Positions 1 through 5,957 of a stretch of 12,975 bases of DNA are shown one piece after another. The notes under the pieces are model-generated. The model saw nothing but the letters and a program-made list of their open reading frames with translations. It was not told where the DNA came from and searched no databases. Location of the stretch: contig DBWZ01000057.1 in assembly GCA_002309345.1 (NCBI GenBank), positions 13,921-26,895 on the forward strand. The letters run 5' to 3'. The first letter of the stretch is position 1, and every line of letters starts with the position of its first letter. The position numbers and the translations under genes are program-made. This DNA comes from Pseudobutyrivibrio sp. UBA1225 (GTDB taxonomy: Bacteria > Bacillota > Clostridia > Lachnospirales > Lachnospiraceae).

Positions 1-301
1 ACTATATATTTTCAAAAATCACTTTTAATTTCACTAAGCGCGCTCCAATGCGTAAGCAATTATACCCAAGCAAGACTCGATAAGCCTTTCTTACAAGACA
101 CATATGTGTCCGTACAGGTAACTACATTCTTGATAGAATTGTAAATAGTTGAACGAACACCCACAAATAAGAATGGTGGCATTAGCATTTTTAGAAAATC
201 TAAATCTTATGCGACGTTAGCAAGGTGTCCTCCAGCGGATATAAAAGGAGCGGGCAGGGTATGATTAATCAAAATAAACTGCGAATAGTAACAAAAAAAA
301 C
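1..301. other. Non-coding region upstream of recA with several potential RNA helices
   Basis: No convincing gene is seen here. Frame 1 of the plus strand is open from the window edge to a TAA at 142-144, but its 47 codons resemble no protein I know. What is visible is a set of local inverted repeats: a 14-bp perfect palindrome GACACATATGTGTC at 97-110, a hairpin ATTCT/AGAAT at 126-139, CCAC/GTGG at 161-179, and TTTAGA-AAA-TCTAAA at 190-204. CGCTCC at 41-46 can pair with GGAGCG at 247-252, and GC at 38-39 with GC at 254-255, so a molecule of about 218 nt could be closed by a terminal stem. That is a reasonable outline for a structured RNA, but I do not recognise tmRNA, RNase P RNA, SRP RNA or a tRNA, and the strand is undecided. 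Confidence 0.4.
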
Positions 302-331
302 TTGACTAAAGGCTGTGTGGGCATGTATATT
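302..331 (+). promoter_or_regulatory. Possible distal promoter upstream of recA
   Basis: TTGACT at 302-307 is followed after 18 bp by TATATT at 326-331. Transcription would start near 338, at the foot of the 340-353 hairpin. The boxes fit the SigA consensus, but the spacing is one longer than in the other promoters of this window. The promoter closer to recA is the better one. Confidence 0.4.
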
Positions 332-339
332 TATTGTCA

Positions 340-362
340 GTGGCGGTCGCCACAGTCTTTTT
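340..362 (+). terminator. Hairpin plus T-run, possible terminator or attenuator before recA
   Basis: GTGGCG (340-345) pairs with CGCCAC (348-353); in practice the stem would be five pairs with a four-base loop. AGTC and then TTTTT (358-362) follow. The T-run starts four bases after the stem and is short, so termination would be modest. It could end a transcript from the unassigned region to the left and insulate recA from it. Confidence 0.4.
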
Positions 363-392
363 GGATTTTCGAATTTTTATCCCAATTTATTG

Positions 393-421
393 TTGACTTT
401 TTAATTACATTTCACTATTAT
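393..421 (+). promoter_or_regulatory. recA promoter
   Basis: The -35 box TTGACT (393-398) and the -10 box TATTAT (416-421) are separated by exactly 17 bp. Transcription should start near 428, placing the LexA box at about +8 to +21. Confidence 0.85.
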
Positions 422-434
422 TATATTAAAAGAA

Positions 435-448
435 CGAACAATTGTTCC
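435..448 (+). promoter_or_regulatory. LexA (DinR) SOS operator of recA-recX
   Basis: CGAAC-AATT-GTTCC matches the Gram-positive SOS box CGAAC-N4-GTTCG at all fixed positions except the last. The 12-bp core GAACAATTGTTC (436-447) is a perfect palindrome. It lies just downstream of the predicted start of transcription and three bases before the ribosome site, so bound LexA would act as a roadblock or block promoter clearance. Activated RecA relieves this by promoting LexA self-cleavage. Confidence 0.9.
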
Positions 449-466
449 GAACGGAGGTTTTATAAA

Positions 467-1522
467 ATGGCAAATGAAGATAAATTAAGAGCATTAGACG
501 CGGCTATTTCTCAGATTGAAAAGCAATACGGCAAGGGCTCAGTTATGAAGCTTGGAGAGGGCGCAGATATCAAAGTCGAGACAGTTCCTACTGGTTCAAT
601 CAGTCTTGATATAGCACTTGGACAGGGTGGTTTCCCTAAGGGACGTATCATCGAGATCTACGGTCCAGAATCATCTGGTAAGACAACACTTGCTCTCCAT
701 GCAGTTGCAGAGGTTCAAAAGGCAGGCGGTATTGCAGGCTTCATTGATGCTGAGCATGCTCTAGATCCTAAATATGCCAAGGCAATCGGTGTCGATATCG
801 ACGATTTATATATTTCTCAGCCAGACAATGGTGAGCAGGCTCTCGAGATTACCGAGACCATGGTTCGCTCAGGTGCTATGGATATCATTGTTGTGGATTC
901 GGTTGCAGCACTTGTACCTAAGGCAGAAATCGATGGCGACATGGGTGATTCTCATGTAGGTTTACATGCACGTCTTATGTCACAAGCTATGCGAAAGCTC
1001 ACAGGTATTGTTTCAAAGACAAACTGCGTTGTCATCTTTATCAACCAGCTTCGTGAAAAGGTTGGTGTTATGTTTGGCAACCCAGAGACTACTACAGGTG
1101 GTCGTGCACTTAAGTTCTATGCGTCAGTGCGTATCGATGTTCGTCGTATCGAGGCTCTCAAGCAAAATGGTGAGGTTATCGGTAACAGAACACGCGCCAA
1201 AATAGTAAAGAACAAGGTGGCACCTCCATTTAGAGAGGCAGAATTCGATATCATGTTTGGCGAGGGTATCTCACGTGAGGGTGATATTCTTGATGTTGCT
1301 ACCAATCTTGATATTGTCCAGAAATCTGGTGCATGGTATGCATACCTTGGCGAGAAAATTGGTCAGGGTCGCGAAAATGCCAAGCAGTATCTCAAGCAGA
1401 ATCCTGATGTTTGTGCAGAAATCGCAGACGGAATTCGCAATCACTACGCAGAGGCTGATGAAAGCGAAGTTGGTCTTGTTGGTGGTGAAAAATCAGATAT
1501 TCCTACAGAGGTTATTGAATAA
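467..1522 (+). CDS. recA: Recombinase RecA
   Basis: RecA forms ATP-dependent filaments on single-stranded DNA, drives strand exchange in recombinational repair, and triggers LexA cleavage in the SOS response. The 351-residue product is of normal family length. Visible motifs are Walker A GPESSGKT (66-73), Walker B with IIVVDS (140-145), the NQLREKVGVMFGNPETTTGG segment around loop L1/L2 (193-212) and an acidic C-terminal tail. The frame is open 55 codons further upstream to 302, but that stretch contains the promoter and LexA box. The ATG at 467 has CGGAGG (452-457) nine bases ahead and gives the conserved start MANEDKLRAL. recX follows with a 1-base overlap, so the two are co-transcribed and SOS-controlled. 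Identification is certain. Confidence 0.99.
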   Translation: MANEDKLRALDAAISQIEKQYGKGSVMKLGEGADIKVETVPTGSISLDIALGQGGFPKGRIIEIYGPESSGKTTLALHAVAEVQKAGGIAGFIDAEHALDPKYAKAIGVDIDDLYISQPDNGEQALEITETMVRSGAMDIIVVDSVAALVPKAEIDGDMGDSHVGLHARLMSQAMRKLTGIVSKTNCVVIFINQLREKVGVMFGNPETTTGGRALKFYASVRIDVRRIEALKQNGEVIGNRTRAKIVKNKVAPPFREAEFDIMFGEGISREGDILDVATNLDIVQKSGAWYAYLGEKIGQGRENAKQYLKQNPDVCAEIADGIRNHYAEADESEVGLVGGEKSDIPTEVIE

Positions 1523-2115
1523 TGGAAATCAAATCTCTTGTTAAATTAACAAAGGGAAGGGCAAAAATCTGTCTCGCTGGCGGGACAGATTTTGTTCTAT
1601 ATAAAAAAGAATACGAAAGCTATGGAATAGTGGAAGGTGGAGAGTTATCAGAGACTGATTACGATAGCATACGCCGCGATATTCTTATCCCTAGATGCAA
1701 GAAGCGCGCTCTTCATCTGCTAGAAAAGCAGGATCGCTCCGAAAAGAATCTACGGGACAAACTCAAAGATGGAGGCTATCCTTTAGATGTTATTGATATA
1801 GCCATTGATTACATCAATGACTATGGTTATTTGGATGATGCTAGGATGGCAGCTAGTCATGTGCGTTTTTATCAAGACAGCCGTAGCAGGGCTCGTATCA
1901 AGCAGGATTTGTTGGGCAAAGGTATTTCTTCCGATGTTATTGAGCGTGTATTAGAGGAAGAATATACAGCCGACGAAACAGAACTCATCACAAAACTCCT
2001 TATCAAAAAGCATTACGATAAAGAAACTGCCACCTACGAGGACAAAGCCAAAATGTACAGATTTTTGTCTGGTAGAGGGTTCTCATCCGATTCGATTAAA
2101 CGTTCTTTGAACTAG
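1522..2115 (+). CDS. recX: Regulatory protein RecX
   Basis: RecX binds RecA filaments and modulates, usually inhibits, RecA activity. The 197-residue product has the family's three-helix RecX repeats: RALHLLEKQDRSEKNLRDKL near residues 62-81, YGYLDDARMAASHVRFY near 101-117, and ARIKQDLLGKGIS near 123-135. An N-terminal extension of about 55 residues is usual for Firmicute members. The ATG shares its A with the recA stop (TAATG), and AGAGG at 1507-1511 is only a weak, distant ribosome site, so translation is probably coupled to recA. The stop codon lies inside an 18-bp perfect palindrome (2105-2122). Confidence 0.95.
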   Translation: MEIKSLVKLTKGRAKICLAGGTDFVLYKKEYESYGIVEGGELSETDYDSIRRDILIPRCKKRALHLLEKQDRSEKNLRDKLKDGGYPLDVIDIAIDYINDYGYLDDARMAASHVRFYQDSRSRARIKQDLLGKGISSDVIERVLEEEYTADETELITKLLIKKHYDKETATYEDKAKMYRFLSGRGFSSDSIKRSLN

Positions 2116-2122
2116 TTCAAAG
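2105..2122. repeat. 18-bp perfect palindrome spanning the recX stop codon
   Basis: CTTTGAAC TAG TTCAAAG is self-complementary over 18 bp, with the TAG stop of recX at 2113-2115. It could fold as a 3'-end hairpin for the recA-recX mRNA, but CCCCTTAG follows rather than a T-run, so it is not a standard terminator. It could equally be a protein-binding site. Confidence 0.6.
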
Positions 2123-2171
2123 CCCCTTAGATTAGGCAAAATTTTAACCTCTATATATAGTATACATAGGC

Positions 2172-2200
2172 TTGACAGACGCCTACTATAAAGTTAAACT
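2172..2200 (+). promoter_or_regulatory. Probable rny promoter
   Basis: A perfect -35 box TTGACA (2172-2177) is followed after 17 bp by TAAACT (2195-2200), four of six matches to the -10 consensus. It would give a leader of about 145 nt for rny, containing the nested stem-loop at 2255-2310. Confidence 0.6.
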
Positions 2201-2254
2201 TAGAGTGTTGATGTTAATAAATGAGAGCATTATAGCTTTTATTTTTATAACTGT

Positions 2255-2310
2255 TTACAAACTGTTTTACGTTGTAAGAATATTCATTATTATGAATATT
2301 TAGTTTGTAA
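2255..2310 (+). promoter_or_regulatory. Nested stem-loop in the rny leader
   Basis: An inner hairpin AATATTCAT (2279-2287) / ATGAATATT (2292-2300) has nine perfect pairs and a TATT loop. It is enclosed by TTACAAAC (2255-2262) pairing with GTTTGTAA (2303-2310), eight perfect pairs, with a 16-nt bulge on the 5' side. The structure ends about 30 bases before the rny ribosome site. The stems are AT-rich and no T-run follows, so it is not a terminator. A role in mRNA stability or autoregulation is inference. Confidence 0.5.
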
Positions 2311-2352
2311 GATAGTTACTCAATTCAATAAATTAAATAAGGAGGTGCTCCT

Positions 2353-3903
2353 GTGAACGCAGTGACGATTATTGTTATGGTTATCGTTGCGGTTGTTGCA
2401 GTTGCTATCACACTGGTTATCTCCAATAGTTATCACAAGAATCAAGCTAGAAAAAAGGTTGGTTCTGCCGAAGAAAAGGCACGTGAGATTATTGATGAAG
2501 CAGTTAAGAGCGCGGAAGCTAAAAAGCGTGAAGCTATGCTTGAGGCAAAGGAAGATGCAATCAAGCAAAAGAACGACTTAGATAAAGAAATCCGCGAGCG
2601 CAGAGCTGAGATTCAGCGAAGCGAGCATAGAATTTCTCAAAAGGAAGAGAACCTTGAAAAGAAGTTAGATGCCTGTGAAAAGCGCGAGGCTGAGTTTAAT
2701 CGCCAGGAACAGCAGCTTAACAAGCAGCGAGAAGAGGTTGCAAAGCTTAATCAACAGCGTGTGCAGGAACTAGAGAGAATCTCAGGACTTACCTCCGAAC
2801 AAGCAAAAGAACAACTTTTAAAATCTGTAGAAGAAGACGTCAAGTTAGACGCCGCAAAACTTATTAAGGAAAGTCTTGCACAGGCAAAGGACGAGGCTGA
2901 TAAGAAGGCACGTGAAATCGTAGTTAGTGCTATTCAAAAGTGCTCTGCCGACCACGTTGCAGAAACAACAATTTCTGTAGTGCAGCTTCCTAATGATGAA
3001 ATGAAAGGACGTATCATTGGTCGTGAAGGGCGAAATATCCGCACCTTAGAGACAATGACAGGCGTAGAGCTTATCATTGATGATACTCCAGAGGCAGTTA
3101 TTTTATCTGCTTTTGATCCAGTAAGACGTGAGATAGCACGTATTGCTTTGGAAAAACTTATTGTAGATGGACGTATTCATCCAGCTAGAATTGAAGAGAC
3201 TGTAGAAAAGGCTAAGAAGGAGGTTGAACAGCAAATCCGCGAGGAAGGCGATGCTGCTGCTCTCGAGGTTGGTGTTCAGGGTATTCACCCAGAACTTCTT
3301 AGACTTCTTGGTAAGATGAAATTCAGAACTAGCTATGGACAGAATGTTCTCAAGCATTCTATCGAGGTTGCTCAGCTTTCAGGATTACTTGCTGCAGAGC
3401 TTGGTCTTGATGTAAGAGTGGCTAAGAGAGCTGGTTTACTCCATGATATAGGTAAGGCAGTAGATAGAGAGCAAGAGGGTACACACGTACAGCTCGGCGC
3501 AGATCTTTGCCGCAAGTACAAAGAGTCTCAGACAGTTGTTAATGCCGTAGAGGCACACCACGGCGATATTGAGCCAGAAACACTCATTGCATGTGTTGTT
3601 CAGGCTGCTGATACAATCAGCGCAGCTAGACCAGGTGCTCGTCGCGAGGCTATGGAGACTTACACAAGCAGATTAAAAGAATTAGAAGAAATTTCAAACG
3701 GATTTAAGGGTGTAGAAAAATCTTTTGCTATTCAAGCAGGTAGAGAGATTCGAATCATGGTGGTTCCTGAACAGGTAACTGATGCCGATATGGTCATCAT
3801 GGCTAGGGATATTTCAAAGCAGATTGAATCACAGCTAGAATATCCTGGACAGATTAAAGTTAACGTTATTCGTGAGTCACGAGTTACAGATTACGCTAAG
3901 TAA
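2353..3903 (+). CDS. rny: Ribonuclease Y (endoribonuclease)
   Basis: RNase Y is the membrane-anchored endoribonuclease that starts bulk mRNA decay and processing in many Firmicutes. The 516-residue length is typical. Domains in order: an N-terminal membrane helix (about 4-24), a long charged coiled coil (about 30-190), a KH RNA-binding domain with GRIIGREGRNIR (219-230), and an HD metal-dependent catalytic domain with the H335 region (NVLKHSIEVA) and the HD pair at 364-365 (LLHDIGKAVD). The start is GTG, supported by AAGGAGG (2339-2345) seven bases ahead; later ATG starts would lose the membrane anchor. It is a single-gene transcription unit, closed by a strong terminator at 3912-3938. Confidence 0.98.
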   Translation: MNAVTIIVMVIVAVVAVAITLVISNSYHKNQARKKVGSAEEKAREIIDEAVKSAEAKKREAMLEAKEDAIKQKNDLDKEIRERRAEIQRSEHRISQKEENLEKKLDACEKREAEFNRQEQQLNKQREEVAKLNQQRVQELERISGLTSEQAKEQLLKSVEEDVKLDAAKLIKESLAQAKDEADKKAREIVVSAIQKCSADHVAETTISVVQLPNDEMKGRIIGREGRNIRTLETMTGVELIIDDTPEAVILSAFDPVRREIARIALEKLIVDGRIHPARIEETVEKAKKEVEQQIREEGDAAALEVGVQGIHPELLRLLGKMKFRTSYGQNVLKHSIEVAQLSGLLAAELGLDVRVAKRAGLLHDIGKAVDREQEGTHVQLGADLCRKYKESQTVVNAVEAHHGDIEPETLIACVVQAADTISAARPGARREAMETYTSRLKELEEISNGFKGVEKSFAIQAGREIRIMVVPEQVTDADMVIMARDISKQIESQLEYPGQIKVNVIRESRVTDYAK

Positions 3904-3911
3904 ATTAAATG

Positions 3912-3938
3912 GCGGCTGGATTTTCCAGCCGCTTTTTT
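3912..3938 (+). terminator. Intrinsic terminator of rny
   Basis: GCGGCTGGA (3912-3920) and TCCAGCCGC (3924-3932) form nine perfect pairs around a TTT loop, followed at once by six T (3933-3938). It begins nine bases after the rny stop codon. Confidence 0.97.
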
Positions 3939-3983
3939 GTGTTAGAAGATAATTGCCTACAGTAATTGTCGCTTGCATTGTTG

Positions 3984-4011
3984 GAGTTTTGAATTTCAAA
4001 ACTCTTTTTTT
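3984..4011 (+). terminator. Second intrinsic terminator downstream of rny
   Basis: GAGTTTTG (3984-3991) pairs perfectly with CAAAACTC (3997-4004), followed by seven T (4005-4011). It backs up the rny terminator and insulates the next gene, whose promoter starts 38 bases on. Confidence 0.85.
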
Positions 4012-4048
4012 GCCTTAGAATAAATTCTTTAAAAAATAAAAAAAGTAC

Positions 4049-4077
4049 TTGCATTCCTGAAATAAGAGTAGTAATAT
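4049..4077 (+). promoter_or_regulatory. Promoter of the 4113 membrane-protein gene
   Basis: TTGCAT (4049-4054), a 17-bp spacer, then TAATAT (4072-4077). The -10 box sits wholly inside a dyad at 4068-4082 that is repeated at the promoter of the 6058 gene. The expected start of transcription is near 4084, giving a leader of about 29 nt. Confidence 0.8.
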
Positions 4078-4082
4078 ACTAC
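4068..4082. promoter_or_regulatory. Candidate operator, copy 1 of 2
   Basis: GTAGTA-ATA-TACTAC is a perfect dyad with a 3-bp centre covering the -10 box. The identical stretch extends over 4067-4087 and recurs at 6023-6043, in the same register to a promoter. A bound repressor would exclude RNA polymerase. I cannot name the regulator family. Confidence 0.7.
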
Positions 4083-4112
4083 CTAGAAACGAATAAGAAG
4101 GGAGAATTTTAA

Positions 4113-4481
4113 ATGTATTCTTATTATTTTAATCAAGAAGCGGAGAAAAATAATTCATCAGGGAGTGTTAGTGCTGTGGATTCACAGGCTAGATTTGAAA
4201 TGATACAAAGAGCTGATAGATATGCCAATAATTCTTTGGTATTTTTTGGAAGTGCCTTGTTTGTTTGTATTTGTAGATTGTTTTTTGATGAAGAATTCCT
4301 TGATGACAATGGAGGCGGATTTTTATTTATTGAAACTGTTTTTTATTTATTGGGGTTGATCTATATGTTTGTAGCAAATGATATTCAACCTAAATTAAAA
4401 AGAGCAAAATTGGCTACAGAGTTATATATAATATCAGGCGTTTTAATATTTTTAGCTATGATTGCAATTCTTATTTTTTGA
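4113..4481 (+). CDS. Small three-helix membrane protein, unknown function
   Basis: I do not recognise this 122-residue protein. Residues 1-40 are polar and rich in N, S and charged residues, presumably cytoplasmic. They are followed by three hydrophobic segments at about 41-57, 70-88 and 103-122, the last running to the C-terminus. An acidic, glycine-rich loop (DEEFLDDNGGG, 59-69) separates the first two. The C-terminal half resembles the product of the next gene: ETVFYLLG against EIVLYLLG, then KLA and LYI-S-V at matching distances, which points to gene duplication. AGAAGGGAG (4096-4104) lies eight bases before the ATG. It has its own promoter with a dyad operator, and base composition is visibly more AT-rich than in recA or the aro genes. 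Confidence 0.8.
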   Translation: MYSYYFNQEAEKNNSSGSVSAVDSQARFEMIQRADRYANNSLVFFGSALFVCICRLFFDEEFLDDNGGGFLFIETVFYLLGLIYMFVANDIQPKLKRAKLATELYIISGVLIFLAMIAILIF

Positions 4482-4555
4482 GTATTTTAACAAATGTGGG
4501 GATTAAAAAATCGTAGGTTTTAACTTGTAATTAACAAATGAAAGGGAAATATGTT

Positions 4556-5092
4556 ATGCGTTTAGAGGATAAAGAAATAGTTCTTAACAAGCAGGATAAG
4601 GTAAGTATTACAAAGAAAGAGATTAACCCACAGGATAAAGTTAGCATTTCAAAAAAAGAGATTAACTCACAGGATAAAGTTAGCATTAATAAAAAAGAAA
4701 CTAACTCACAGGATAAAGTTAGTATTACAAAAAAAGAAGTTACAACACAGGATAATTCAAGTATTAATAGACGTGACACAATAATGCCTACCTATGCTAC
4801 ATCATCTTTATCTTTAAAGGATGGAAAGAATGCAATCATATCTATAATGTGTCTTTTCTCATCTGTAGTAGTATATATATACATTAAGTATTGTTTACCG
4901 GCGTATGAACCCAAGGGAATGTACAGGCTTACCGAAATTGTTTTATATTTATTGGGATTTGGAGCATTGTGCCTCTCGGAGGATCTAGATGCAAATATTT
5001 ATATGAATAAGCTTGCTAAATTTTTATATATTTCATCGGTAGGTGTTATTTTGCTAAAGATATTATGTTTGCTTATCATATTAATCATTTAA
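4556..5092 (+). CDS. Membrane protein with 13-residue tandem repeats, unknown function
   Basis: I do not recognise this protein. Read from the ATG at 4556 it has 178 residues. An in-frame ATG at 4538 would add six, but has no ribosome site, while AAAGGGA (4541-4547) sits eight bases before 4556. Residues 13-77 are five consecutive 13-residue units, consensus QDKVSI-x-KKEIN-x, highly charged and hydrophilic; the fifth has drifted (QDNSSINRRD). MRLEDKEIVLNK in front looks like a decayed sixth unit. Three hydrophobic segments follow at about 93-114, 125-141 and 156-178. The last two match the 4113 product (EIVLYLLG, KLA, LYI), so the pair look like paralogues, with the repeats acquired only here. 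No terminator is seen in the 74 bp between them, so they are probably one transcript. Confidence 0.8.
   Translation: MRLEDKEIVLNKQDKVSITKKEINPQDKVSISKKEINSQDKVSINKKETNSQDKVSITKKEVTTQDNSSINRRDTIMPTYATSSLSLKDGKNAIISIMCLFSSVVVYIYIKYCLPAYEPKGMYRLTEIVLYLLGFGALCLSEDLDANIYMNKLAKFLYISSVGVILLKILCLLIILII
4592..4786 (+). repeat. 39-bp in-frame tandem repeat, five units
   Basis: Units begin at 4592, 4631, 4670, 4709 and 4748, each opening with CAGGATAA. Units 2 to 4 are the most alike and unit 5 is degenerate. Because 39 is a multiple of three, gain or loss of a unit keeps the reading frame and changes only the length of the hydrophilic N-terminal domain. Such arrays often vary between strains through slippage or unequal recombination. 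Confidence 0.95.
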
Positions 5093-5226
5093 CTTTAAAG
5101 TGAATATATGTTGTAAGTAGAATGCGGAATTAGAAGATTTATTGACTGCAATAAATTGATTAAGGTCAGATAAGATTCGTATGAGTCTTTGATAAAAAAT
5201 ATTTAATAAGGAGAAATTTAAAGGTT

Positions 5227-5772
5227 ATGAGAGAAGTTAAAAGAATTAAGAGAGATTTAATTCACAGCGGAGCAATTCTTGATATCTATGAGGATACAAT
5301 GTTGCTTCCAAACGGCAAAGAAGAGAAGTGGGATTTTGTTAGTCACAGAATGGGGGCTGCTTGTGTATTGGCAGTGAAGCCAAATGGAAAGATTTTGATG
5401 GTCAGACAATATCGAAGTGCGCTAGATCGAGAGACTCTAGAGGTGCCAGCTGGTAAGAGAGATTCAGTAAATGAGGACACAAGCATATGCGCATCTAGAG
5501 AGCTAGAAGAGGAGACAGGTTATAGAGCAGGAAAGCTTGAAAGATTGTTATCTCTTAAATCTACAGTTGCATTTTGCGATGAGCTAATAGATGTTTATTT
5601 GGCGACTGAGCTAGAGAAAATTGGCGAGCAGCACTTAGATGAATCTGAGGAAATTGATATTGAGGAATGGGATTTAAATGACTTAGTAGAAATGTGCTAT
5701 GCTGGAACAATCCAAGACTCAAAAACAGTTGCAGCGATTATGGCATATGCACTTAGGCTAAATACAAAATGA
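5227..5772 (+). CDS. NUDIX hydrolase, ADP-ribose pyrophosphatase type
   Basis: NUDIX enzymes cleave nucleoside diphosphates linked to another group; this subfamily typically splits ADP-ribose into AMP and ribose 5-phosphate. The 181-residue length fits. Motifs include the GAACVLAV-x-PNGKILMVRQYR strand region (43-63), the EVPAGK stretch (72-77) typical of ADP-ribose pyrophosphatases, and the NUDIX box at 76-99 ending in RELEEETGY. The box has six residues rather than five between its leading G and the first conserved E; the RE-x-EE-x-G metal-binding core is intact. The ribosome site is not ideal: AAGGAG (5208-5213) lies 13 bases before the ATG, and AAAGG (5220-5224) only two bases before it. 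The substrate is inferred from family. Confidence 0.93.
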   Translation: MREVKRIKRDLIHSGAILDIYEDTMLLPNGKEEKWDFVSHRMGAACVLAVKPNGKILMVRQYRSALDRETLEVPAGKRDSVNEDTSICASRELEEETGYRAGKLERLLSLKSTVAFCDELIDVYLATELEKIGEQHLDESEEIDIEEWDLNDLVEMCYAGTIQDSKTVAAIMAYALRLNTK

Positions 5773-5794
5773 TAATAATTATTAAATTGAATAC

Positions 5795-5823
5795 TTGCAA
5801 TTAGTTAGTTGTTGTAGTATTAT
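5795..5823 (+). promoter_or_regulatory. Promoter of the candidate small RNA
   Basis: TTGCAA (5795-5800), a 17-bp spacer, and TATTAT (5818-5823). Transcription is expected near 5829-5830 (GG), five bases before the long hairpin. No open reading frame follows for more than 200 bp, so this promoter serves either an RNA or a long leader. Confidence 0.65.
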
Positions 5824-5834
5824 TTTTGGCAGAC

Positions 5835-5891
5835 AATGGTGTCAAAGTTGAGTCCCTAGCAACTAGGGATTCTATTTTGGCACCATTTTTT
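5835..5891 (+). terminator. Long hairpin with T-run, first exit point of the small RNA or NUDIX mRNA
   Basis: Positions 5835-5859 pair with 5863-5887, including three G-U pairs and one U-U mismatch at 5849/5873, around the loop CAA (5860-5862). Six T at 5886-5891 overlap the stem foot. The stem is far longer than a normal terminator. Confidence 0.6.
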
Positions 5892-5893
5892 CA

Positions 5894-5957
5894 TACCTAA
5901 TTTGCTTGCCCACTTTAGGATGAAAATGGCGTATACCTATTTGCTTGCCCACTTAGG
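5894..5957 (+). repeat. Direct repeat of the loop-bearing hairpin core, 39 bp apart
   Basis: The core ACCTA(A)-TTTGCTTGCCCACTT-(T)AGG occurs at 5895-5919 and 5935-5957; the copies differ by two single-base insertions that lengthen the stem of the first. The loop is base-perfect in both while flanking stem bases differ, as expected if loop sequence is the conserved functional part. Confidence 0.85.

Noticed and set aside
1..144. Open frame from the left edge to TAA at 142, possible 3' end of a gene
   Set aside because: The 47-residue translation resembles no protein I know, and chance open stretches of this length are common; a real gene ending here cannot be excluded without upstream sequence.
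151..164. Second LexA box near GAACGAACACC
   Set aside because: Only the CGAAC half-site is present; there is no GTTC at the required distance.
65..193. 42-codon minus-strand frame in the recA upstream region
   Set aside because: No ribosome site, no recognisable protein, and it lies across inverted repeats.
302..466. recA reading frame extending 55 codons upstream
   Set aside because: The stretch holds the recA promoter, LexA box and ribosome site, and the ATG at 467 gives the conserved RecA N-terminus.
2320..2568. Minus-strand open frame over the rny start
   Set aside because: Shadow of the rny coding sequence and its ribosome site.
4538..4555. Upstream ATG for the tandem-repeat membrane protein
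   Set aside because: No ribosome site precedes it, while the AAAGGGA serving 4556 lies directly after it; the choice changes the protein by six residues only.
5142..5184. Promoter for the NUDIX gene
   Set aside because: TTGACT at 5142-5147 has no -10 box at a workable distance, and TTGATT/TATGAG is too weak to call.
5172..5189. Terminator between the 4556 gene and the NUDIX gene
   Set aside because: AAGATTC/GAGTCTT forms a seven-pair stem with a wobble, but TGATAAAAAA follows rather than a T-run.
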